A program made the position numbers and the translations under genes. Shown here in pieces: positions 14,027 through 19,982 of a DNA stretch of 19,982 nt. Location of the stretch: contig CAZOWW010000109.1 of the NCBI GenBank assembly GCA_964583765.1, forward strand, positions 1-19,982, read 5' to 3'. Each line of letters starts with the position of its first letter. Within the stretch, counting starts at the first letter, position 1. The notes beneath the pieces are model-generated. The model had not been told where the DNA came from. It saw nothing but the letters and a program-made list of their open reading frames with translations, and searched no databases. Source of the stretch: CAZOWW01 sp964583765. Lineage in GTDB: Bacteria; Actinomycetota; Actinomycetes; Actinomycetales; Kineosporiaceae.

Positions 14027-15046
14027 TCAGCGGAAGCGTTCGGCGTCCCCGACGCCCAGCACGCTGTTCGCCTTCAGGTGGTCGACGAGCTCGTCCACCT
14101 GGGTGTAGGCGACGGCGACATGCGTGTCCGCCGCCCCGTAGTAGACGGCGATGCGCCCGGTGTCGGCGTCGTGGAGCGTCGCGCAGGGAAAGACCACGTT
14201 CGGCACGAACCCGGTGGTCTCGTAGTCCCGCTCGGGCGTGAGCAGGTAGTCCCGGGTGCGGTACAGGACCCGGTCGGGCTCGTCGAGGTCCAGCAGCGCC
14301 GCGCCCAGGCTGTACACATAGCCGTTGCAGGTGCCGGTCACGCCGTGGAAGAACAGCAGCCAGCCCTCGGTGGTCTCGATCGGCACCGCGCCGGCCCCGA
14401 TCTTCAGGTCCTGCCACCAGCCGGCGGCGCCCCGACCCATCACCCGGCGGTGCCGACCCCAGTGGACCAGGTCGGGGGAGCTGCTCAGGAAGATGTCGCC
14501 GAACGGCGTGTGCCCGGTGTCGCTGGGGCGGCTGAGCATCAGGTACGAACCGTTCACCCGCCGGGGGAAGAGCACGCCGTTCCGGTTGAACGGCAGCGAG
14601 ACGTTCTCCAGGCGTGTGAAGGTGCGGAAGTCGTCGGTCACGCCGAAGCCCAGCGAGGGGCCGGCGAAGTCGGTGCACCAGATGACGTAGTACCGGTCCT
14701 CGAGGTGGACCAGGCGCGGGTCGTAGGCGTAGCTCGGCTGGTAGTCGACGCCGTCCGCGTCCTTCCAGCGGATCTCCTCGTTCTCCAGCTCCCAGGTCAG
14801 CGCGTCCTCGGAACGTCCCACGTGCAGGAAGGGGCGCCCGTGCTTCTGGTCCGCCCGGAAGATGCCCACGAACGCACCCTCGTAGGGGAGCACCGCACTG
14901 TTGAACACGCGGGCAATCTTCGGCGTGGGATTCCAGGTGATGATCGGGTTTCCGTCGTGTCGCCACACCACACCCTGGTGGTCCAGGGGACGTTCCTGCC
15001 ACGGCACGTTCTTCAGCCCGTCGCCGATGATGCGGGCGGTTCCCAT
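14027..15046 (-). CDS. GH130 family glycoside phosphorylase/hydrolase
   Basis: A five-bladed propeller enzyme (339 residues) of glycoside hydrolase family 130, whose characterised members mostly phosphorolyse beta-mannosides to give mannose 1-phosphate. Family landmarks in order: DGNPIIT (31-37), RVFNSAVLPYEG (46-57), YDPRL (108-112, whose Asp is the likely general acid), LPFNRNGVLFPRR (151-163), PFGDIFLSSSPDLVHWG (181-197), WWQDLKIGAG (210-219), FFHGV (232-236) and VVFPCATL with YYGAADT (284-308). The Lys of DLKIG and the His of FFHGV suggest that the phosphate-binding residues are kept, which favours phosphorolysis over hydrolysis. There is no signal peptide, so it is cytoplasmic. ATG 15046 is certain: AGGAGG sits seven bases upstream. 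No sugar transporter is adjacent; instead it sits beside glycolipid-type genes, so it may recycle or trim a mannose-containing product. The exact substrate is unknown. Confidence 0.9.
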   Translation of the reverse strand: MGTARIIGDGLKNVPWQERPLDHQGVVWRHDGNPIITWNPTPKIARVFNSAVLPYEGAFVGIFRADQKHGRPFLHVGRSEDALTWELENEEIRWKDADGVDYQPSYAYDPRLVHLEDRYYVIWCTDFAGPSLGFGVTDDFRTFTRLENVSLPFNRNGVLFPRRVNGSYLMLSRPSDTGHTPFGDIFLSSSPDLVHWGRHRRVMGRGAAGWWQDLKIGAGAVPIETTEGWLLFFHGVTGTCNGYVYSLGAALLDLDEPDRVLYRTRDYLLTPERDYETTGFVPNVVFPCATLHDADTGRIAVYYGAADTHVAVAYTQVDELVDHLKANSVLGVGDAERFR

Positions 15047-15066
15047 GTACAACCTCCTGCCGGACT

Positions 15067-15086
15067 TCGGCTCGCCGTCGAGCCGA
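15067..15086 (-). promoter_or_regulatory. Hairpin in the GH130 mRNA leader
   Basis: TCGGCTC (15067-15073) and GAGCCGA (15080-15086) form a perfect 7-bp stem with a six-base loop. It lies immediately upstream of the GH130 ribosome site, where it could influence translation or mRNA stability. Confidence 0.4.
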
Positions 15087-15150
15087 GGCGTGCTGCTCCC
15101 GATGACCTGCCGGGCGGGCGTCCGGGACGGACGGGACCGCCCCTCGCCGG

Positions 15151-15168
15151 TCGTGAAGTCTCTCACGA
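15151..15168. promoter_or_regulatory. Operator-like dyad TCGTGA-N6-TCACGA
   Basis: TCGTGA and TCACGA are perfect inverted half-sites separated by six bases (18 bp in all), a format typical of dimeric regulators such as Crp/GntR-type proteins. It lies about 105 bases upstream of the GH130 start. Confidence 0.35.
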
Positions 15169-15210
15169 GGCCACCGGCGCGGGGGACGCTATCGCCTTCC
15201 CGGCGTAGTT

Positions 15211-15236
15211 GGGAAACCCCATGGGGCACATTTCCC
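15211..15236. promoter_or_regulatory. Interrupted dyad around CCCCATGGGG
   Basis: GGGAAA and TTTCCC flank the 10-bp palindrome CCCCATGGGG, with an extra four bases (CACA) on one side. It may be an operator or an RNA hairpin in a long GH130 leader. Confidence 0.35.
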
Positions 15237-15242
15237 GCAGCA

Positions 15243-15325
15243 CCCGGGGCAATCGTGCTCTCCGTCACCTGCGGTAATCACCCGCGCAGCGCACCGATTA
15301 CCGGTCCGACCTGCCCGGGGCAATC
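15243..15325. repeat. Direct repeat flanking a dyad (four GGYAATC-type half-sites)
   Basis: CCCGGGGCAATC occurs at 15243-15254 and again at 15314-15325. Between them CGGTAATC (15272-15279) and GATTACCG (15296-15303) form a perfect 8-bp dyad with a 16-base spacer. All four elements share the core GG(C/T)AATC. The first two core ends are 25 bases apart. Confidence 0.45.
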
Positions 15326-15528
15326 CGGGGGTCCCGCGAGGTGCCCCTGCTCCCGTTCCCCGCACGTCGCGCCCGCCGCCACGGTAGATACCGGCCACTA
15401 TCCGGTGAACCGGTTCGGCGGACCCGTCGCACGCCGCGCGGGGTCGGCTCTCGCCGAGCCCCGGCGAGCGGCCGACGCGCAGCGCGGAACAGCCCCCGGG
15501 ATCACGGACCTGCGCGGCCGGTGGTGGG

Positions 15529-15534
15529 TACGCT
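15529..15534 (+). promoter_or_regulatory. -10 box (TACGCT) for a leaderless phosphatidyltransferase transcript
   Basis: TACGCT ends six bases before GTG 15541, the same geometry as at the MprF-like gene. No convincing -35 is seen. This would drive the five-gene operon from the start codon itself. Confidence 0.5.
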
Positions 15535-15540
15535 GCCCCC

Positions 15541-16197
15541 GTGACGGCCCCGCGAGCACAGGATCCCCATCGGGCGACCGAGGCGATGGCAGCCCAGGCG
15601 GAACCCAGCGACCGGATCCTGACCGTGCCCAACCTGCTCAGCCTGCTGCGCCTGCTGTGCGTCCCCCTCTTCGCCTGGCTCATCGTGCGCCACCACGACG
15701 GGGTCGCTCTCCTCGTCCTGGCGCTGAGCGGCTTCACGGACTACCTCGACGGCTTCCTCGCCCGACGGTGGAACCAGGTCTCCCGCCTGGGCCAGCTCCT
15801 CGATCCGTTCGCGGACCGGCTCTACATCCTCGCCACGGTGCTGGGCCTGGCCTGGCGGGGCGTCATCCCCTGGTGGCTGACCATCCTCCTGCTCACCCGG
15901 GACGTCATGCTGGCCGCCACGCTGCCGGTGCTCCGGCACTACGGTTTCGGGCCCCTCCCGGTGCACCTGATCGGCAAATCGGCCACCTTCAACCTCCTGT
16001 ACGCCTTCCCCCTGCTCCTCCTCGGCGTCGGTTCGAGCACGCTCGCCGCGATCGCCCGACCCATCGGCTGGGCCTTCGCTGGCTGGGGCGTGGGGCTGTA
16101 CTGGTGGGCAGGTCTGCTCTACGTGTGGCAGACCCGTCAGGTGGTGCGCCACGCGCGAAGGCCACCCGGATCCGAGGCCACGCGCGTGCGACGATAG
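15541..16197 (+). CDS. CDP-alcohol phosphatidyltransferase (PgsA2-type)
   Basis: An integral membrane enzyme of 218 residues that exchanges CMP on a CDP-lipid for an alcohol such as glycerol 3-phosphate, inositol phosphate or glycerol. The complete metal-binding signature is present: D67, D70-G71, A74-R75, G84, D88 and D92 in DYLDGFLARR and LGQLLDPFADR. Several hydrophobic helices follow. It occupies the position of the PgsA2 gene (Rv1822) in the mycobacterial gene block, whose exact alcohol is still debated. GTG 15541 is taken because of the leaderless -10 six bases upstream; ATG 15586 is an alternative without a good ribosome site. The next gene begins eight bases after its last base. Confidence 0.9.
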   Translation: MTAPRAQDPHRATEAMAAQAEPSDRILTVPNLLSLLRLLCVPLFAWLIVRHHDGVALLVLALSGFTDYLDGFLARRWNQVSRLGQLLDPFADRLYILATVLGLAWRGVIPWWLTILLLTRDVMLAATLPVLRHYGFGPLPVHLIGKSATFNLLYAFPLLLLGVGSSTLAAIARPIGWAFAGWGVGLYWWAGLLYVWQTRQVVRHARRPPGSEATRVRR

Positions 16198-16204
16198 GGG
16201 CACC

Positions 16205-17311
16205 ATGTCCCGCGATTTCGCGTATCTTCCCCCGAACCCCGGGCTGGCCCGCGGCGGCGCCCACCGTGAGCCCTCCAACCGGCCCGGACGGCTGGACGCC
16301 TCCATGTCGCTGCTCCAGGAGGTCACCGACCAGCCGCTGGACCCCGGCTACGCGCTGGCCGCCCGACGGCGCGCCGTCGCCGGGGAAACGGCTGCCGCCT
16401 CCCCGACGGGTAGGGGTTCCCGGGCCGGAACGGCCCTCCTCGCGATCATCCTGGGGCTCGGGACCGCCGCGGCCGTGCAGCACCTGCGCGCTCCGGTCCA
16501 GGGCACCCGTACCGTCACCTCGGTCCTGCGGAACGAGATCGACCAGAAGTCCGCGGCCATCACCCGGTTGCAGACCACCAACGAGCGGCTGCGTGCCGAG
16601 ATCTCCCGCGCCCAGGCGGCCCTCCTCGCCAGCAACGGTGGCTCGGACCTGACCGCCCGGTTGCAGGTACTGGGCCTGGTCGCGGGCGAGTTGCCGGTGA
16701 CGGGCCCCGGGATCGAACTCGCGCTGGACGACGCCCCCACGACGACCTCCGGAGCGGACGGATCGGGACAGCAGACCGACCGGGTCATGGACACCGACCT
16801 GCAGATCGTGGTCAACGGTCTGTGGGCGGCCGGCGCCGAGGCCATCTCGATCAACGACCAACGCCTTACCGTGCGCTCGGCCATCCGGTCCGCCGGCAAG
16901 GCCATCATGGTCGACTTCCGCCCGCTCGCACCGCCGTACCTCATCCGCGCCCTCGGGAATCCCTCCCAGCTCCAGTCGGGCCTGGCGGGGGACGTCGCCG
17001 GCGCCTACCTGCAGTCGCTGCGCGACAGTTACCGCATCACCGCCACGATCACGGCGCACGGCGACCTCCACCTGCCCGGGGCCTCGGGGGAGATCCTGCG
17101 CTACGCCCGGGTCGCCACCACCCGTGGCAAGGCCCCTCCCTCGGGCGGCCACGGCCCTTCCCGCACCGTCCTGGACACGCGGGGGAGCACGCCCTCGACC
17201 ACCGCCCCCGCCGGGGGCGAGGCCGGATCGGCGGCAACCGGCGGGAGTTCCCCGCCCGCCACGAGCTCCGTGCCAGCCGTCTCCACACCCACCTCGGAGG
17301 TGTCCCCGTGA
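16205..17311 (+). CDS. DUF881 family membrane protein (first copy)
   Basis: A single-pass membrane protein of 368 residues. The cytoplasmic N-terminus (1-73) includes LQEVTDQPLDPGYALAARR, which matches the conserved segment before the anchor in actinobacterial members. A transmembrane helix spans about 74-92 (AGTALLAIILGLGTAAA). A coiled-coil-like stretch at about 106-145 leads into the DUF881 domain (about 150-305; AGELPVTGPGIELALDD, GLWAAGAEAISINDQRLT, PPYLIRALG). A Ser/Thr/Pro/Gly-rich tail of some 60 residues ends the protein. The molecular function of DUF881 proteins is unknown. Pairing with a small basic protein and a second DUF881 protein is conserved in actinomycetes (Rv1823-Rv1825) and suggests one membrane complex. 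Confidence 0.9.
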   Translation: MSRDFAYLPPNPGLARGGAHREPSNRPGRLDASMSLLQEVTDQPLDPGYALAARRRAVAGETAAASPTGRGSRAGTALLAIILGLGTAAAVQHLRAPVQGTRTVTSVLRNEIDQKSAAITRLQTTNERLRAEISRAQAALLASNGGSDLTARLQVLGLVAGELPVTGPGIELALDDAPTTTSGADGSGQQTDRVMDTDLQIVVNGLWAAGAEAISINDQRLTVRSAIRSAGKAIMVDFRPLAPPYLIRALGNPSQLQSGLAGDVAGAYLQSLRDSYRITATITAHGDLHLPGASGEILRYARVATTRGKAPPSGGHGPSRTVLDTRGSTPSTTAPAGGEAGSAATGGSSPPATSSVPAVSTPTSEVSP

Positions 17312-17640
17312 TCGCCGCGATCGGTCTGCTGGTCGGCGTGGTGGCAGGCCTGGCCCTGCATCCCACCGTGCCCGGCTGGCTGGAGAACTACCTCGGGATC
17401 GCTGTGGTCGCCGCCCTCGACGCGATGTTCGGGGGCCTACGGGCGGTGCTCGACGGAATCTTCGACGATCGCGTGTTCACCGTCTCGTTCCTGTCGAACG
17501 TGGTCGTCGCCGCCATGCTCGTGTACCTCGGCGATCACATCGGGGTCGGCACGCAGCTCTCCTGGGGCGTGGTCGTGGTCCTGGGCATGAGGATCTTCGC
17601 CAATGCGGCGGCCATCCGACGGCACCTCTTCGGGGCCTGA
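17308..17640 (+). CDS. Small basic protein family membrane protein (DUF1290)
   Basis: A 110-residue protein with about three or four hydrophobic segments: 1-20 (IAAIGLLVGVVAGLAL), about 27-45 (YLGIAVVAALDAMFGGL), about 55-75 (VSFLSNVVVAAMLVYLG) and 82-100. The core AALDAMFGGLRAVLDGIFDDRVF is the family hallmark. GTG 17308 overlaps the upstream stop (GTGA), and GGAGG at 17296-17300 gives seven bases of spacing. It is encoded between two DUF881 genes, as Rv1824 is, so it likely forms a membrane unit with them; the function is unknown. Confidence 0.92.
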   Translation: MIAAIGLLVGVVAGLALHPTVPGWLENYLGIAVVAALDAMFGGLRAVLDGIFDDRVFTVSFLSNVVVAAMLVYLGDHIGVGTQLSWGVVVVLGMRIFANAAAIRRHLFGA

Positions 17641-17641
17641 G

Positions 17642-18796
17642 ATGACCGCCTCCCCGACGCCCGAGCCGCGGCCGGAGCCCTCGTCGACCGCGCACGAGGA
17701 ACCGGGCGGCGTCCCGGCGACCCCGTCCGAGGACGCCACGACCGCACCCTGCGCACCGGTTCCCCCCTCTCCGGACATCCCGGACGACCACGTGACCGCG
17801 ACGATCGCAGCCACGGATCTGCCGGCCGAGCCACCGGAGCCTGCGGAGGAGCAGACGCAGCCTTCCACGGAACTGCCGGAGCCTTCCGAGGACCGGTCAG
17901 AGCCGGCCGAGCCGCCGGAGCGGGACGACGTGCCCGCACCGGCGGGGACCGCGGAAGCCGTCTCCGAGACCCAGGCGGTCTCCGAGACCCAGGCCACGCC
18001 CGGGGCGGACGACTCCCGGCCGCAACCGCAGCCGGACGAGCCCGGGGACGACCGCCCCGGGCCGCCCCCACTCCGCACGCCACGCCAGCGGCTGGCCCAC
18101 GCGTTGATGCCCCGCGCCAGCCGCAGCCAACTGCTGGGGGCGGCCCTGTGCGCGGTGCTCGGCTTCGCCCTTGTGGTGCAGGTTCGCGAGACCCAGGCCG
18201 AGGGACTCTCCTCGCTCCGCCAGAGCGAGCTCGTCACCGTCCTCGACAACGTCAGCGACGAGTCCGCTCAGCTCGACGAGGAGTCCCGCAAGCTCCAGGC
18301 CACCTGGGACCAGATGCGCTCGGGCACCGACAACGCGCGGGCGGCGGAGCAGGCGGCCCAGGAGCATCTGGACGTCCTGGGGATCCTCGCCGGCACTCTC
18401 GCCGTGACCGGTCCGGGAGTGCAGCTCGACATCGACGACCCACGGCACCAGGTGACCGCCGCGGACCTGCTCAACGCGATTGAGGAGCTGCGCGACTCGG
18501 GCGCCGAGGCGATCCAGGTGGGGTCCGTCCGCGTCGTGGCGCAGACGGCCTTCGTGGACGCGGCCACCGGGCTCATGGTCGGCGACACCCTCGTGACCCC
18601 TCCCTACCGCGTGCTCGCCATCGGTGACTCGCAGACGATGTCCGCGGCCCTCAACATCCCCGGAGGGGTCCTCGACACCCTCACGCAACACGGGGCGACG
18701 GGCCGCGTCGCGACGACCTCCTCGGTCACCCTTCCCGCCGTGGCCGCCCCGACCACCCCCAGGTACGCTCAGATATCACCCGAGAGCGCACCGTGA
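17642..18796 (+). CDS. DUF881 family membrane protein (second copy) with long acidic N-terminus
   Basis: A 384-residue protein. The first 140 residues are Pro/Glu/Thr-rich and acidic, probably disordered and cytoplasmic, and include a duplicated VSETQA. A short basic segment (RQRLAHALMPRASRSQ) precedes the transmembrane helix at about 162-181 (LLGAALCAVLGFALVVQV). A coiled-coil-like stretch leads into the DUF881 domain at about 240-375 (AGTLAVTGPGVQLDIDD, LRDSGAEAIQVGSVRVV, PPYRVLAIGD). The ATG is one base after the stop of the small basic protein gene, so translation is coupled; its own ribosome site is weak. It corresponds to Rv1825. The N-terminal extension is much longer than in the first copy and marks the two as non-redundant. 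Confidence 0.9.
   Translation: MTASPTPEPRPEPSSTAHEEPGGVPATPSEDATTAPCAPVPPSPDIPDDHVTATIAATDLPAEPPEPAEEQTQPSTELPEPSEDRSEPAEPPERDDVPAPAGTAEAVSETQAVSETQATPGADDSRPQPQPDEPGDDRPGPPPLRTPRQRLAHALMPRASRSQLLGAALCAVLGFALVVQVRETQAEGLSSLRQSELVTVLDNVSDESAQLDEESRKLQATWDQMRSGTDNARAAEQAAQEHLDVLGILAGTLAVTGPGVQLDIDDPRHQVTAADLLNAIEELRDSGAEAIQVGSVRVVAQTAFVDAATGLMVGDTLVTPPYRVLAIGDSQTMSAALNIPGGVLDTLTQHGATGRVATTSSVTLPAVAAPTTPRYAQISPESAP
17960..17994 (+). repeat. 18-bp tandem duplication in the second DUF881 gene
   Basis: GTCTCCGAGACCCAGGC occurs at 17960-17976 and 17978-17994, a period of 18 bases, encoding VSETQA twice. It keeps the frame and lies in the disordered N-terminal segment. It is likely recent slippage. 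Confidence 0.7.
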
Positions 18797-18831
18797 CGAA
18801 ATCCGCGCTCCCACCCACCCAGGAGAACGTC

Positions 18832-19218
18832 GTGCCAGCATTCGCCGCCCCGGAGTTTCTGCGCTACACGCGCGAGCACGAGTGGGTCCGCCTGGACGGC
18901 GCCCGCGCACAGGTCGGGATCACCGAGTACGCCCAGAACGCCCTCGGGGACATCGTCTTCGTGAGCCTGCCCGAGCCCGGCAGCACCCTCACCGCCGGGC
19001 AGCCCTGCGGAGAGGTCGAATCCACCAAGAGCGTCAGTGAGATCTTCGCGCCGTTGTCCGGCACCGTGGTGGCGGTGAACCCCGTCCTCGAGGCGAGCCC
19101 CGAAGTGATCAACAGCGATCCCTACGGTGCGGGGTGGATGTTCGCCGTCGAGCCGGTCGAGGCGGCCCAGGTGGATGAGTTGTTGGACGCCGCCACCTAC
19201 GAGGACCTGCTCGGCTAG
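18832..19218 (+). CDS. gcvH: Glycine cleavage system H protein
   Basis: The lipoyl carrier of the glycine cleavage system, which shuttles the methylamine group from GcvP to GcvT in the cytoplasm. K66 in GEVESTKSVSEIFAP is the lipoylation site; YTREHEWVR, VGITEYAQNALGDIVFV and VINSDPYGAGWMFAVEP are family landmarks. The length is 128 residues from GTG 18832, as expected. That start has AGGAG six bases upstream; a GTG at 18793 overlapping the previous stop would add 13 non-conserved residues. No gcvT or gcvP is nearby. The gene is embedded behind the DUF881 genes, exactly like Rv1826, and close to garA, which controls glutamate metabolism. Confidence 0.96.
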   Translation: MPAFAAPEFLRYTREHEWVRLDGARAQVGITEYAQNALGDIVFVSLPEPGSTLTAGQPCGEVESTKSVSEIFAPLSGTVVAVNPVLEASPEVINSDPYGAGWMFAVEPVEAAQVDELLDAATYEDLLG

Positions 19219-19227
19219 TGCGTCTTG

Positions 19228-19261
19228 CCGGGGGTTCCACCGAGCTGACGGATACCCCCGG
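19228..19261 (+). terminator. Hairpin after gcvH
   Basis: CCGGGGGT (19228-19235) and ACCCCCGG (19254-19261) form a perfect 8-bp stem with an 18-base loop, beginning nine bases after the gcvH stop. There is no T-tract. It would separate gcvH transcription from garA. Confidence 0.5.
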
Positions 19262-19341
19262 GGGCTACACGGAGGCGGGCGCCGACCGATCCGATGCACG
19301 TTCCACCCGAACCGCACTGACGCGCCCCGGCCGGGGAGGGT

Positions 19342-19347
19342 TAGGCT
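19342..19347 (+). promoter_or_regulatory. Candidate garA -10 box (TAGGCT)
   Basis: TAGGCT lies in GGGTTAGGCTGGG within the 209-bp gap between gcvH and garA. A weak -35-like ACTGAC/CTGACG stands 19-20 bases upstream. With the hairpin before it, this supports a separate garA transcript with a leader of about 75 bases. Confidence 0.4.
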
Positions 19348-19427
19348 GGGCCTCCGCCAGTTCGCTCGGCAGATCACCACTGTTCCTGCCGCCGGGCGTC
19401 GTTCGTCGGTGAGGTGAAGGAGGCCGC

Positions 19428-19904
19428 ATGTCGGAACACCCCTCGTCCGTACCGGCTCACAGCCACGTGTTCGGAGGCAGCCCAGTCTCTGCCGACACGA
19501 CATCCCTACCCCTCGGCGCGATCGTCCCCACCGAGACGGGCGAAGGCACCGAGTCGGGTCTCAACCCGGCCGACGCGGCCGCCGTCCAGGCGTTGCCCGT
19601 CGGTTCCGCCCTGCTCGTCGTCCAGCGGGGCCCCAACGCGGGCGCGCGGTTCCTCCTCGACGCCGACCGCACCACCGCCGGGCGGCGCCCGGACAGCGAC
19701 ATCTTCCTCGACGACGTGACCGTCTCCCGCCGGCACGCGGAGTTCATCCGCCGGGACGGCCGGTTCCTCGTGCGCGACGTCGGGAGCCTGAACGGCACCT
19801 ACGTGCAGCGGGACCGGATCGACGAGGCCGTGCTGAGAGACGGCGACGAGGTGCAGATCGGCAAGTACCGCCTGCTCTTCCGGCCCAGTCCTCGGAGCGT
19901 CTGA
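19428..19904 (+). CDS. garA: GarA/OdhI-type FHA domain regulator
   Basis: A 158-residue cytoplasmic phospho-switch. In mycobacteria and corynebacteria the protein inhibits 2-oxoglutarate dehydrogenase and NAD-glutamate dehydrogenase and activates glutamate synthase; phosphorylation of a Thr pair near the N-terminus by Ser/Thr kinases makes the tail bind the protein's own FHA domain and turns it off. The FHA domain is strongly conserved: GSALLVVQRGPNAGARFLLD, AGRRPDSDIFLDDVTVSRRH (G85, R86, S100, H103), VGSLNGTYV (N122) and GDEVQIGKYRLLF. The N-terminal phospho-motif reads DTTS (23-26) where GarA and OdhI have ETTS, and the residues after it differ (LPLGAIVP). ATG 19428 follows AAGGAGG by four bases. 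The gene position behind gcvH is that of Rv1827. Confidence 0.93.
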   Translation: MSEHPSSVPAHSHVFGGSPVSADTTSLPLGAIVPTETGEGTESGLNPADAAAVQALPVGSALLVVQRGPNAGARFLLDADRTTAGRRPDSDIFLDDVTVSRRHAEFIRRDGRFLVRDVGSLNGTYVQRDRIDEAVLRDGDEVQIGKYRLLFRPSPRSV

Positions 19905-19939
19905 GCCCCCGGGCAGCTATCGACGACGGTCGGCAACGT

Positions 19940-19956
19940 CAGCCGGCGCCCGGCTG
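19940..19956 (+). terminator. Hairpin after garA
   Basis: CAGCCGG (19940-19946), a three-base loop CGC, and CCGGCTG (19950-19956) form a perfect 7-bp stem 35 bases after the garA stop. It is GC-only with no T-tract; a terminator is the simplest reading. Confidence 0.5.
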
Positions 19957-19982
19957 GCGGGGGACTCGAACCACGATCAACT

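Larger units (their letters stand above)
15047..15540. other. 494-bp divergent regulatory gap rich in dyads
   Basis: The gap lies between the GH130 start (minus) and the phosphatidyltransferase start (plus). No gene is supported. It contains dyads at 15067-15086, 15151-15168, 15211-15236 and 15272-15303, a 12-bp direct repeat at 15243-15254 and 15314-15325, and a -10 box at 15529-15534. Confidence 0.6.

Noticed and set aside
13229..15208. A 659-codon plus-strand frame opposite the flippase-like and GH130 genes.
   Set aside because: GH130 and UPF0104 motifs on the minus strand are complete; the plus frame reads as valine-rich, repetitive antisense text.
15047..15540. A known riboswitch (for example the c-di-AMP type) in the GH130 leader.
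   Set aside because: I could not match the conserved blocks of any class I know. A covariance-model search of this gap would settle it.
18793..18831. A longer GcvH start at GTG 18793.
   Set aside because: It has no ribosome site at a proper distance and adds 13 residues not seen in the family; GTG 18832 has AGGAG six bases upstream.
19957..19982. On the minus strand GGTTCGAGTCC matches the tRNA T-loop (B-box) consensus at the window edge.
   Set aside because: The flanking bases do not form a five-pair T-stem (two of five mismatch), no CCA follows, and the rest lies outside the window. A longer sequence run through a tRNA finder would decide it.

Overview
The window is very GC-rich, uses GTG and TTG starts and packs its genes tightly. 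The last 4.4 kb has the gene order phosphatidyltransferase, DUF881, small basic protein, DUF881, gcvH, FHA protein. That is the order of the conserved Rv1822-Rv1827 block of mycobacteria, so the source is an actinomycete. Absence of a phenylalanine-rich ETT segment in the FHA protein and the general gene mix fit Micrococcales or a relative, but I cannot name a genus. I see no phage, transposon, CRISPR array, rRNA or plasmid gene.

Layout. (1) 126-3515 (-): a large two-TM, TPR-bearing protein of unknown function, followed by an open in-frame stretch after its TAG stop. (2) 3516-3897: a non-coding gap with a degenerate repeat of about 20 bp period. (3) 3898-6695 (-): a membrane-bound MprF/LysX-type aminoacyl-lipid synthase, a possible 31-codon membrane peptide overlapping its stop, and a NodB-type polysaccharide deacetylase. 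(4) 6954-9386 (+): the RNA-binding protein Tex. (5) 9619-15046: a probable glycolipid or glycan module made of a PIG-L/LmbE deacetylase (-), a divergent GT4 glycosyltransferase and Aur1-like PAP2 enzyme (+, 4-bp overlap), and convergent to them a UPF0104 flippase-like protein and a GH130 glycoside phosphorylase (-). (6) 15047-15540: a regulatory gap full of dyads. (7) 15541-19904 (+): the conserved actinobacterial operon, with garA behind its own promoter-like site and a terminator-like hairpin.

How the genes fit together. Most of the window serves the cell envelope: wall polymer deacetylation, phospholipid aminoacylation, phospholipid head-group transfer, glycosyl transfer plus N-deacetylation on a possibly inositol-type acceptor, and lipid translocation. 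GarA and GcvH add central nitrogen and one-carbon metabolism. The most unusual items are two back-to-back 27-bp dyads filling the GT4/PIG-L divergent gap, the five-gene PIG-L/PIG-A-like/Aur1-like/flippase/GH130 set, the dyad array upstream of GH130, the 20-bp-period repeat, and the GarA-type protein whose phospho-motif reads DTT instead of ETT. All calls rest on reading the sequence and on family knowledge; no search was run.
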